NCBI GenBank assembly: GCA_964591105.1
Contig: CAZPZR010000003.1
Span: 1-63,390 of the forward strand
Length of the DNA stretch: 63,390 nucleotides
Origin: CAZPZR01 sp964591105
GTDB taxonomy: Bacteria; Bacillota; Clostridia; Lachnospirales; Lachnospiraceae
Reading direction: 5' to 3'
Part shown: one piece after another, positions 9,047 to 16,359 of the stretch
Position numbering within the stretch: the first letter of the stretch is position 1
Layout: each line of letters opens with the position of its first letter
Program-made: the position numbers and the translations under genes
Notes under the pieces: model-generated
The model's input: the letters and a program-made list of their open reading frames with translations, nothing else
What the model was told of the DNA's origin: nothing
Database searches by the model: none

Positions 9047-9760
9047 ATGGAAATGTTAGACATTCAGAAAGAACTTCAGGAAAATTCTTATCCTGGTCGT
9101 GGAATTATTATTGGAAAAAGTGCAGACGGAACAAAGGCGGTTACAGCGTACTTCATCATGGGAAGAAGCGAAAACAGCCGTAACCGAGTGTTTGTTACAG
9201 AAGGCGAAGGAATTCGCACACAGGCATTTGATCCTTCTAAATTGGTGGATCCAAGTTTGATCATTTACGCACCAGTACGTGTTCTTGGCAATAAGACAAT
9301 CGTAACAAATGGTGACCAGACAGACACGATTTATGAAGGTATGGATAAGCAGCTTACCTTTGAACAGTCATTGAGATGCAGAGAATTCGAACCAGATGTA
9401 CCAAATTATACTCCTAGAATTTCAGGAATTATGCATATTGAAAATGGAAAGTATAATTATGCAATGTCTATTTTAAAAAGCAATAATGGGAATCCAGAAG
9501 CTTGTAACCGCTACACATTTGCATATGAAAATCCGGTAGCAGGGGAAGGACATTTCATTCACACTTATCGTTGTGATGGTAATCCGCTTCCAAGCTTTGA
9601 AGGAGAACCAAAACTGATTGCAATTCCAGACGACATGAATACATTTACAGATACATTGTGGAACAGCCTGAATGAGGAAAATAAAGTTTCACTTTTCGTG
9701 AGATACATTGATCTTGCAACAGGAACATACGAAACAAAAATTGTAAATAAAAATCAATAA
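9047..9760 (+). CDS. purO: IMP cyclohydrolase, PurO-like family
   Basis: This 237-aa enzyme belongs to the archaeal-type IMP cyclohydrolase family (PF07826), which closes FAICAR to IMP, the last step of purine synthesis. Recognisable runs are SYPGRGIIIGKS, AYFIMGRSENSRNR and the central NPEACNRYTFAYENP. It is unrelated to the N-terminal domain of normal PurH. The AICAR transformylase follows after 19 bases, so the two make a two-protein substitute for bifunctional PurH. The ribosome site GAGGAGAGG lies before ATG9047. Confidence 0.85.
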   Translation: MEMLDIQKELQENSYPGRGIIIGKSADGTKAVTAYFIMGRSENSRNRVFVTEGEGIRTQAFDPSKLVDPSLIIYAPVRVLGNKTIVTNGDQTDTIYEGMDKQLTFEQSLRCREFEPDVPNYTPRISGIMHIENGKYNYAMSILKSNNGNPEACNRYTFAYENPVAGEGHFIHTYRCDGNPLPSFEGEPKLIAIPDDMNTFTDTLWNSLNEENKVSLFVRYIDLATGTYETKIVNKNQ

Positions 9761-9779
9761 TTTGCGAAGGAGTAGAAAG

Positions 9780-10958
9780 ATGAAAGAATTAGAACTTAAG
9801 TATGGCTGTAACCCAAATCAGAAACCATCCAGAATTTATGTGGCTGATGGAAGCGAACTTCCAATTCAGGTATTGAATGGACGTCCTGGATATATCAATT
9901 TCCTGGATGCATTTAACGGATGGCAGCTTGTAAAAGAATTAAAGAAGGCAACAGGTCTTCCAGCGGCAACATCATTTAAGCATGTATCACCAGCTGGAGC
10001 TGCAGTAGGTCTTCCATTGACAGATACACTTGCGAAAATCTACTGGGTAGATGACCTTGGAGAATTATCTCCACTTGCATGTGCATATGCAAGAGCCAGA
10101 GGTGCAGACCGTATGTCATCTTTCGGTGACTTTATCTCTTTATCTGATGTTTGTGATGTAGATACTGCCAAATTGATTAAGCGCGAAGTATCTGACGGAG
10201 TAATTGCCCCAGGATATGAACCAGAGGCATTGGAAATTCTGAAAGCAAAGAAAAAAGGAAATTACAACGTGATTCAGATTGATCCAGATTATGAACCAGC
10301 TCCATTGGAACATAAAGAAGTGTATGGCGTTGTGTTTGAGCAGGGAAGAAATGAATTAACTATCGATGAAAACTTCTTCGATAAGATTGTGACAGATAAT
10401 AAAGAAATGACGGAAGCCGCAAAAATTGACCTTGCAATTGCAATGATTACATTAAAATATACACAGTCAAATTCTGTATGTTATGTAAAAGATGGTCAGG
10501 CAATCGGAATCGGAGCAGGGCAGCAGTCACGTATTCATTGTACAAGACTTGCCGGTCAGAAAGCTGATAACTGGTGGTTAAGACAGTCACCACAGGTTCT
10601 GGGACTTCAGTTTAAAGAAGGAATCGGACGTGCAGACCGCGACAACGCTATTGATGTCTATATGGGAGATGAATGTATGGATATCCTTGCAGATGGTGTG
10701 TGGGAGAATACATTTGCAGTAAAACCAGAAGAATTTACAAGAGAAGCAAAACGCGAGTGGCTGGATAAGTTAGAAGATGTAGCACTTGGATCAGACGCGT
10801 TCTTCCCATTTGGAGACAATATTGAACGAGCACACAAGAGCGGTGTAAAATATATTGCACAGCCAGGTGGATCAGTAAGAGACGATAATGTAATTGCTAC
10901 ATGTAACAAGTATGATATGGTGATGGCATTTACAGGAATTCGTTTATTTCATCATTAA
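9780..10958 (+). CDS. purH: AICAR transformylase (stand-alone PurH C-terminal domain)
   Basis: This 392-aa enzyme formylates AICAR with 10-formyl-THF. It corresponds only to the transformylase half of PurH; the cyclohydrolase domain is missing and is supplied by the gene just upstream. The catalytic Lys-His pair is at 67-68 inside SFKHVSPAGAAVG, and the C-terminal IAQPGGSVRDD loop is present. ATG9780 is chosen because GAAGGAG lies eight bases before it; an earlier TTG at 9762 would precede that site. A hairpin follows the stop codon. Confidence 0.92.
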   Translation: MKELELKYGCNPNQKPSRIYVADGSELPIQVLNGRPGYINFLDAFNGWQLVKELKKATGLPAATSFKHVSPAGAAVGLPLTDTLAKIYWVDDLGELSPLACAYARARGADRMSSFGDFISLSDVCDVDTAKLIKREVSDGVIAPGYEPEALEILKAKKKGNYNVIQIDPDYEPAPLEHKEVYGVVFEQGRNELTIDENFFDKIVTDNKEMTEAAKIDLAIAMITLKYTQSNSVCYVKDGQAIGIGAGQQSRIHCTRLAGQKADNWWLRQSPQVLGLQFKEGIGRADRDNAIDVYMGDECMDILADGVWENTFAVKPEEFTREAKREWLDKLEDVALGSDAFFPFGDNIERAHKSGVKYIAQPGGSVRDDNVIATCNKYDMVMAFTGIRLFHH

Positions 10959-10972
10959 GAATAAAAAGAGTT

Positions 10973-11016
10973 TAATGGGGGATGGTGTTTTTTATGAAAA
11001 ACACCATCCCCCATTA
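10973..11016. repeat. Long perfect hairpin after the AICAR transformylase
   Basis: The arms TAATGGGGGATGGTG and CACCATCCCCCATTA, extended by T5/A5, leave a loop of about four bases. There is no T tract after the hairpin on the plus strand, so it is not a textbook terminator; it may stabilise the 3' end or stop transcription in part. It ends just before the -35 box of glmM. Confidence 0.6.
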
Positions 11017-11017
11017 G

Positions 11018-11046
11018 TTGTATCCGAGGACAAAAAGGTATATAAT
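11018..11046 (+). promoter_or_regulatory. Sigma-A promoter of glmM
   Basis: TTGTAT (11018-11023), 17 bases and a perfect TATAAT (11041-11046) lie 68 bases before ATG11114. Confidence 0.75.
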
Positions 11047-11113
11047 GTATTAGTCAAATACAATTGTGCAAAAAAATCAGCAAATATGTCAAATGACATG
11101 GAGGTAAAAGACT

Positions 11114-12457
11114 ATGGGCAAATATTTTGGTACAGACGGGTTCCGCGGAGAAGCGAATGAAGTATTGACTGTAGAGCATGCTTTCAAAGTGGGACGTTTC
11201 CTTGGATGGTACTATGGACAGGATCATAAAGCAAAAGTAGTAATTGGTAAAGATACAAGAAGAAGTAGTTATATGTTTGAATATGCGTTAGTTGCAGGCT
11301 TAACTGCGTCAGGAGCCAATGCATATCTTTTGCATGTAACAACAACACCAAGTGTGTCTTATGTGACAAGAACAGAAGATTTCGATTGTGGAATTATGAT
11401 ATCTGCAAGTCACAATCCATTCTATGACAATGGAATTAAGATCATTAATGGAAAAGGTCATAAGATGGAAGCAGAAGTAGAAGAAAAGATTGAAGCGTAC
11501 ATCGATGGAGAAATTGATGAACTTCCATTGGCAAAGAAAGAAGAGATTGGGCGAACAGTAGATTACGCAGCAGGAAGAAATCGATACATTGGATACTTGA
11601 TTTCTTTAGCAACTCGTTCCTTCGAAGGCGTGCGAGTTGGTCTGGATTGTTCCAACGGAAGTGCATTTTCAATTGCAAAGAGTGTCTATGATGCATTGGG
11701 AGCAAAAACATATGTAATCAACTGCGAGCCAGATGGAACGAATATTAACACGAATTGTGGTTCCACACATATTGAAGTTCTTCAGCAGTTTGTAAAAGAG
11801 AAAAATCTGGATGTTGGATTTGCATATGATGGAGACGCAGATCGCTGTATCGCAGTAGATGAAAACGGAGAAGTAATCAACGGAGATTTAATACTCTATA
11901 TTTGTGGGAAATATTTAAAGGAAAATGGACGATTGAATGGAGATACGATCGTTACAACTGTAATGTCTAACCTTGGATTATACAAGGCTTGTGACAAAGC
12001 TGGATTGAAATATGAAAAAACAGCAGTTGGTGACAAGTATGTATATGAAAATATGGTGAAAAACGATTTTTCACTTGGAGGAGAACAGTCAGGACATATC
12101 ATTTTCAGTAAGCATGCGACAACAGGAGATGGTATCTTAACATCCTTGATGCTCATGGAAGTAATGTTGGAAAAGAAAATGAGCCTTGCAAAATTAGCAG
12201 AGCCAGTGAAAATCTATCCACAGCTTTTGAAGAATGTACGTGTTCTGGATAAGAAAACAGCAAGAGAAAATCAGGCAATGCTTGCGGCAGTAGATCATGT
12301 TGCGAAGGAACTTGGAGATGATGGACGAATTCTTGTAAGAGAAAGCGGAACGGAACCACTGATTCGAGTAATGGTTGAAGCAGAGACAGATGAGCTTTGC
12401 GCGAAATACGTAGACTATGTGATTGAAGTTATCAAAGCAGAAGGCTTAGAGGCATAA
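11114..12457 (+). CDS. glmM: Phosphoglucosamine mutase
   Basis: This 447-aa enzyme converts glucosamine-6-phosphate to glucosamine-1-phosphate for UDP-GlcNAc and peptidoglycan. It has the GlmM opening YFGTDGFRGEAN, the phosphoserine loop ISASHNP with Ser99, the Mg loop DGDADR at 239-244, the sugar loop GGEQSGHI and the phosphate loop RESGTEPLIRVM. The length is standard. The ribosome site GGAGGT precedes ATG11114. It has its own promoter and a shared terminator downstream. Confidence 0.95.
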   Translation: MGKYFGTDGFRGEANEVLTVEHAFKVGRFLGWYYGQDHKAKVVIGKDTRRSSYMFEYALVAGLTASGANAYLLHVTTTPSVSYVTRTEDFDCGIMISASHNPFYDNGIKIINGKGHKMEAEVEEKIEAYIDGEIDELPLAKKEEIGRTVDYAAGRNRYIGYLISLATRSFEGVRVGLDCSNGSAFSIAKSVYDALGAKTYVINCEPDGTNINTNCGSTHIEVLQQFVKEKNLDVGFAYDGDADRCIAVDENGEVINGDLILYICGKYLKENGRLNGDTIVTTVMSNLGLYKACDKAGLKYEKTAVGDKYVYENMVKNDFSLGGEQSGHIIFSKHATTGDGILTSLMLMEVMLEKKMSLAKLAEPVKIYPQLLKNVRVLDKKTARENQAMLAAVDHVAKELGDDGRILVRESGTEPLIRVMVEAETDELCAKYVDYVIEVIKAEGLEA

Positions 12458-12494
12458 AAAAGGGGTTTCACTCTAGTTAGAGTGGAACCCTTTT
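12457..12494. terminator. Bidirectional terminator overlapping the yitT stop codon
   Basis: A 12-bp stem (GGGTTTCACTCT/AGAGTGGAACCC) with loop AGTT is flanked by A and T tracts. It serves glmM and the convergent YitT gene, whose last codons and stop lie inside the stem. Confidence 0.9.
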
Positions 12495-13327
12495 CCTATA
12501 ATCTCACTTGTATTCGAAATCAGCAGAAAGGCGGTTGGTTCTGTCTGCTTGATGAAGTTACGAAGCTTTACTGCCTGAGAGCGATTCAATGCAGTTAAAA
12601 TGATGTATTTTTCTTCTCCGGAAAATGCACCTGTCGCATTTAAAATGCTTGCACTTCGGTCCAACTTATGTGTGATAAAATCACAAATTGGTTCCGGATG
12701 ATCACATACAATATTGAAATACTTGGACAAGTTCAAACTTTCAATAAAGTTATCGATCATGGTTGAGTTGATGACAACACCGAGCAAAGAATACAATCCA
12801 GTCTTTGTATCAAAAACAAAGAAACTGGCAAGTGCAATTAAAAAGTTGGAAATCAAAAGTGCATTTCCAATATTAACGTAACTGTATTTCTTAATCACCA
12901 TTGCAATGACATCAGTACCACCACTGGAAGCCCCTAAGTTAAAAATAAGGGAAGCGCCCAAAGATGGGAGTGCAACCGCAAAAACAAATTCCAACATTAA
13001 CTGATCTGTAAAAGGTTGTGTCATTGGGAACAATCTTTCAAATAAAGAAAGTGCACCGGAAAGGACGATAGTACAATATGCAGTTTTTGCAATAAATCCT
13101 TTTCCAAGAATGACTAGTCCTAAAAGCAGAAGTGCCATGTTGGCTACAAAGTTGAAGTCACTGGCGGAAATCAGTCCTGTCTTTCCAACAAGAACAGATA
13201 AACCAGTAATACCACCAAATGTAAAGTTATTGGTGAATTTGAAAAAATAGTTACCAACCGCCATGATCAGCGCACCGGCGGTCAAAAGTGCGTATCGTTT
13301 GCATTCTGATTTGAAATCAAATTTCAT
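12473..13327 (-). CDS. YitT family membrane protein (DUF2179)
   Basis: This 284-aa protein has five or six N-terminal membrane helices, including the conserved stretch around FTFGGITGLSVLVGK and GASSGGTDVIA, and a soluble C-terminal DUF2179 domain from about residue 205 with ALNRSQAVKLRNFIKQ. The family is common in Firmicutes. Its function is not established, though a role in transport or small-molecule sensing has been suggested. The start is followed by a lysine-containing N-terminus (MKFDFKSECKRY). It is transcribed alone. Confidence 0.88.
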   Translation of the reverse strand: MKFDFKSECKRYALLTAGALIMAVGNYFFKFTNNFTFGGITGLSVLVGKTGLISASDFNFVANMALLLLGLVILGKGFIAKTAYCTIVLSGALSLFERLFPMTQPFTDQLMLEFVFAVALPSLGASLIFNLGASSGGTDVIAMVIKKYSYVNIGNALLISNFLIALASFFVFDTKTGLYSLLGVVINSTMIDNFIESLNLSKYFNIVCDHPEPICDFITHKLDRSASILNATGAFSGEEKYIILTALNRSQAVKLRNFIKQTEPTAFLLISNTSEIIGKGFHSN

Positions 13328-13389
13328 GTTTTTCCCCTCGTAAAAATTTGATGTTTTCGAACTCCATCACCGATTGTAACGCTGCACAC

Positions 13390-13418
13390 TTTAAAAGTCA
13401 ACGGATTCATGCTATATT
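13390..13418 (+). promoter_or_regulatory. Probable promoter of the 4HBD-like gene
   Basis: TTTAAA (13390-13395), 17 bases and the extended -10 TGCTATATT (13410-13418) lie 45 bases before the start codon. Confidence 0.5.
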
Positions 13419-13462
13419 AAAAATAGTTATTTTTGAGACAAACGTGGAAGGAGAACGTGAAG

Positions 13463-14578
13463 ATGAAAGTATTTCAACAAAAGTCAAAAATCCAGAAGTT
13501 TGAATACATCGAAGATTTTGTTGCGGAGTATGGAATTTGCGAGTCAGACTATATTTTAGCAAGCAAAAGTATATTTGATACGTATTTTGCACCATTGAAT
13601 CTGAAGGCACATGTAGCATTTAAAAGTACATATGGGGCAGGCGAGCCAACCGATGCGATGATGGATGCGATGCTGGAAGATTTCCGCAAAACAGACTGTA
13701 ACAGAATCATAGCAATTGGCGGTGGCGCAGTCATTGATATGGCAAAAATTCTGGTTTTAGACGGAACTTATACAACGGAAGAGATTTTTAAAAGACAGGT
13801 TCCGCTTAAAAAAGTCAGACCATTGATTGCAGTTCCAACAACGTGTGGAGCTGGCTCAGAAGTGTCAAATGTGTCTATTACACAATTGACATCTATTCAA
13901 AGTAAATTGGGACTTGCGGTAGATGAAATTTACGCAGATGATGCTGTATTGATTCCAGAACTGCTGAGCAAATTGCCATATCCATTCTTTGCAACAAGTG
14001 CAATTGATGCATTTATTCATGCGATTGAATCTTATGTGTCTCCAAAGGCAAACCTGTATACAGAGATGTTCAGCATGAAAGCAATGGAAATGATCATTCA
14101 TGGATTCCAGGAAATCATTGAATACGGAGCGGAGCATCGCATGGCTCTTTTAGATGAATTCTTGACTGCAAGTAATCTGGCAGGTGTTGCATTTGGAAAT
14201 GCAGGCACAGGTATTGTTCATGCAATGTCTTACCCATTGAGTGGTGTGTATCATGTGACACACGGCGAGGCGAACTATCAGTTCTTAACCGCAGCATTTG
14301 CGTTCTATCAGGAAGAAGATCCAGATGGAAAGATTAAGGGACTGAACAAATTCCTTGGAAATCTGTTGGGTTGTGAAGAAGCATGTGTCTACGATGAATT
14401 GGAACAACTTCTTGGAAAAATCATTGCAAGAAAACCATTACGTCAATATGGTATGAAAGAGGAAGAAATTGAAAGCTTTGCGAAAAGCGTAGAACAATCA
14501 CAGCAAAGACTCTTGAACCAGAGTTATGTAAAACCAACCTGGGAACAGATGTCAAAAATATACAAAAAGTTATATTAA
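13463..14578 (+). CDS. Iron-containing alcohol dehydrogenase, 4-hydroxybutyrate dehydrogenase-like
   Basis: This 371-aa group III Fe-ADH has the NAD-binding GGGAVIDMAK run at 86-95, the PTTCGAGSEV motif at 125-134 and the four metal ligands Asp182, His186, His253 and His267. The length, the C-terminal KPLRQYGMKEEEIESFA run and the general sequence closely resemble Clostridium 4-hydroxybutyrate dehydrogenase, which reduces succinate semialdehyde to 4-hydroxybutyrate. ATG13463 is chosen because AAGGAG lies nine bases upstream. No other gene of a succinate or 4-hydroxybutyrate pathway is in the window, so another small aldehyde or alcohol remains possible. Confidence 0.8.
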   Translation: MKVFQQKSKIQKFEYIEDFVAEYGICESDYILASKSIFDTYFAPLNLKAHVAFKSTYGAGEPTDAMMDAMLEDFRKTDCNRIIAIGGGAVIDMAKILVLDGTYTTEEIFKRQVPLKKVRPLIAVPTTCGAGSEVSNVSITQLTSIQSKLGLAVDEIYADDAVLIPELLSKLPYPFFATSAIDAFIHAIESYVSPKANLYTEMFSMKAMEMIIHGFQEIIEYGAEHRMALLDEFLTASNLAGVAFGNAGTGIVHAMSYPLSGVYHVTHGEANYQFLTAAFAFYQEEDPDGKIKGLNKFLGNLLGCEEACVYDELEQLLGKIIARKPLRQYGMKEEEIESFAKSVEQSQQRLLNQSYVKPTWEQMSKIYKKLY

Positions 14579-14636
14579 GCAAATTGCATTGAAAAAAGGC
14601 AGAAGGTACATAATATTTCCCAAGGAGGAAATAGCA

Positions 14637-15938
14637 ATGTATAAATATTTGCCGATTACAGATGTATACGCAAGAGAAATTCTGGATTCTCGTGGGAATC
14701 CGACCATAGAAGTAGAACTTTTGGCTGGTGATGAATTCTGTGGGCGTGCCAGTGTTCCGTCCGGTGCATCCACGGGAAAATTCGAAGCGATGGAACTTCG
14801 AGACGGTGCAGAACGTTATCATGGATTCGGTGTAGAACTTGCCATTGATCATGTGAATGCCAGAATAGCTCCTGCAATTATAGGAATGAATGTATTTGAC
14901 CAGGGAGCGATTGATCAGGTAATGCTTCGATTGGATGGAACACCGAATAAATCCCATCTTGGTGCAAATGCAGTGCTTGGTGTATCCATGGCGGCAGCCA
15001 GAGCGGCAGCAGTTGCTCTTGGAATGCCGCTATATTCATATATTGGTGGTGTTCATGCAAAGCAGATGCCAGTGCCGATGATGAATATTATCAATGGTGG
15101 CAGACACGCAGATAATACCCTTGATATTCAGGAATTTATGATTATGCCTATTGGAGCGAAAAGTTTCCATGAGGCACTCCAGATGGGTGCAGAAATTTAC
15201 CAGGTGCTAAAAAAGATTCTAAAAGAAGAAGGGCTTAGCACTGCGGTAGGAGACGAAGGCGGATTTGCACCAGATTTCTTAGATGCTAAAGAGGCGCTTC
15301 GCACTATCATAAAAGCAGTCAAACGAGCAGGATATCAACCGGGGACAGAAGTTGGAATTGCACTTGATGCTGCGGCCAGCGAATTATATGAAAAAGATTT
15401 CCAGAAATATGTGTTTCCTGGGGAAGGAAAAATGCAGGGCAAGAAAGTGGTGCGCTCGGCAGAGGAAATGATTGAATACTACGAAGACTTAGTGGAAGAA
15501 TTTCCGATTGTATCGATAGAAGATCCGTTAGGTGAAGAAGACTGGAACGGATGGGAGCTTTTGACCACGAGACTGGGAATGAACACACAATTGGTGGGTG
15601 ATGATTTGTTTGTGACAAATAAAAAACGTCTCAAAAAAGGAATTGAACGAAATTGTGCCAATGCAATCCTTGTAAAGGTGAACCAGATTGGCACGTTGAC
15701 GGAAGCATTTGACGCCATAGATTTGGCGAAAGAAAAGGGATATCATGTCATTGTTTCCCATCGCTCCGGTGAGACAATCGATACGCTGATTGCAGATTTA
15801 GCAGTAGCGGTAGGTGCTGGTCAGATAAAGACTGGGGCACCATGCCGAGGAGAACGTGTAGAAAAATATAACCAATTATTACGGATTGAAGAACGACTTG
15901 GAGATATTGCTGAATACCAGAATCCATTTTTAGAATAA
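14637..15938 (+). CDS. eno: Enolase (phosphopyruvate hydratase)
   Basis: This 433-aa glycolytic enzyme converts 2-phosphoglycerate to phosphoenolpyruvate. The catalytic Glu207 (in GDEGGFAPDF) and Lys347 (in KVNQIG) are present, as are the Mg ligands Asp244, Glu295 (in SIEDPLGEEDW) and Asp322 (in VGDDLF). SHRSGET is followed by IDT instead of the usual EDT, and APCRGER replaces the usual APSRSER. This marks a divergent branch of the family but leaves the active site intact. ATG14637 follows AAGGAGG by seven bases. It starts 59 bases after the Fe-ADH gene, with no terminator between them. Confidence 0.93.
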   Translation: MYKYLPITDVYAREILDSRGNPTIEVELLAGDEFCGRASVPSGASTGKFEAMELRDGAERYHGFGVELAIDHVNARIAPAIIGMNVFDQGAIDQVMLRLDGTPNKSHLGANAVLGVSMAAARAAAVALGMPLYSYIGGVHAKQMPVPMMNIINGGRHADNTLDIQEFMIMPIGAKSFHEALQMGAEIYQVLKKILKEEGLSTAVGDEGGFAPDFLDAKEALRTIIKAVKRAGYQPGTEVGIALDAAASELYEKDFQKYVFPGEGKMQGKKVVRSAEEMIEYYEDLVEEFPIVSIEDPLGEEDWNGWELLTTRLGMNTQLVGDDLFVTNKKRLKKGIERNCANAILVKVNQIGTLTEAFDAIDLAKEKGYHVIVSHRSGETIDTLIADLAVAVGAGQIKTGAPCRGERVEKYNQLLRIEERLGDIAEYQNPFLE

Positions 15939-15964
15939 AAATAGCCTCCACAATGCAATTTCAC

Positions 15965-15993
15965 TTGTCAATTTTCCTCTCTTGTGCTAGAAT
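15965..15993 (+). promoter_or_regulatory. Sigma-A promoter of secG
   Basis: TTGTCA (15965-15970), 17 bases and TAGAAT (15988-15993) preceded by TGC form a strong promoter with an extended -10, 33 bases before the secG start. Confidence 0.75.
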
Positions 15994-16025
15994 AACTATG
16001 GTTTATTCCGCAGGAGGTGTTGAAA

Positions 16026-16268
16026 GTGGAGATTTTAAAAACAATTTTAATGGTTATATTTGCAATAGACTGTATCGCATTATCTGCAATCGTTTTACTT
16101 CAGGAAGGTAAGTCAGCAGGACTTGGAACAATCGGTGGTATGGCAGATTCTTACTGGGGACAGAACAAGGGACGTTCTATGGAAGGTGCACTTGTTAAGT
16201 CTACAAAGTTCTTAGCGATTCTTTTTATTGTATTAGCAGCAGTGTTGAATTTGAAAGTATTTGCTTAA
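16026..16268 (+). CDS. secG: Preprotein translocase subunit SecG
   Basis: This is an 80-aa membrane protein with two hydrophobic helices (about 4-24 and 58-77) joined by the conserved loop LLQEGKSAGLG...GG. It is an accessory subunit of the SecYEG export channel. The GTG at 16026 is chosen: AGGAGG ends nine bases before it, whereas GTG16017 and TTG16020 overlap or touch that site. It opens the classic Firmicute block secG-rnr-smpB-ssrA. Confidence 0.92.
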   Translation: MEILKTILMVIFAIDCIALSAIVLLQEGKSAGLGTIGGMADSYWGQNKGRSMEGALVKSTKFLAILFIVLAAVLNLKVFA

Positions 16269-16294
16269 GAAAAGTGTGAATTACGAAGTTAGAG

Positions 16295-16327
16295 GGGCAC
16301 TCCTGGATGGAGTGTCCTTTTTCTTTC
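16295..16327 (+). terminator. Intrinsic terminator between secG and rnr
   Basis: A 9-bp stem (GGGCACTCC/GGAGTGTCC, one G-T pair) with a 5-nt loop is followed by TTTTTCTTTC. It lies 33 bases before the rnr start, so rnr may depend on readthrough from secG. Confidence 0.82.
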
Positions 16328-16359
16328 AGAAGAGTTTATAAAAGGAGGCTTGTAAATAC

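Noticed and set aside
10975..11160. 61-aa open frame between the AICAR transformylase and glmM
   Set aside because: It runs through the hairpin and the glmM promoter and has no good ribosome site; its end overlaps the start of glmM.
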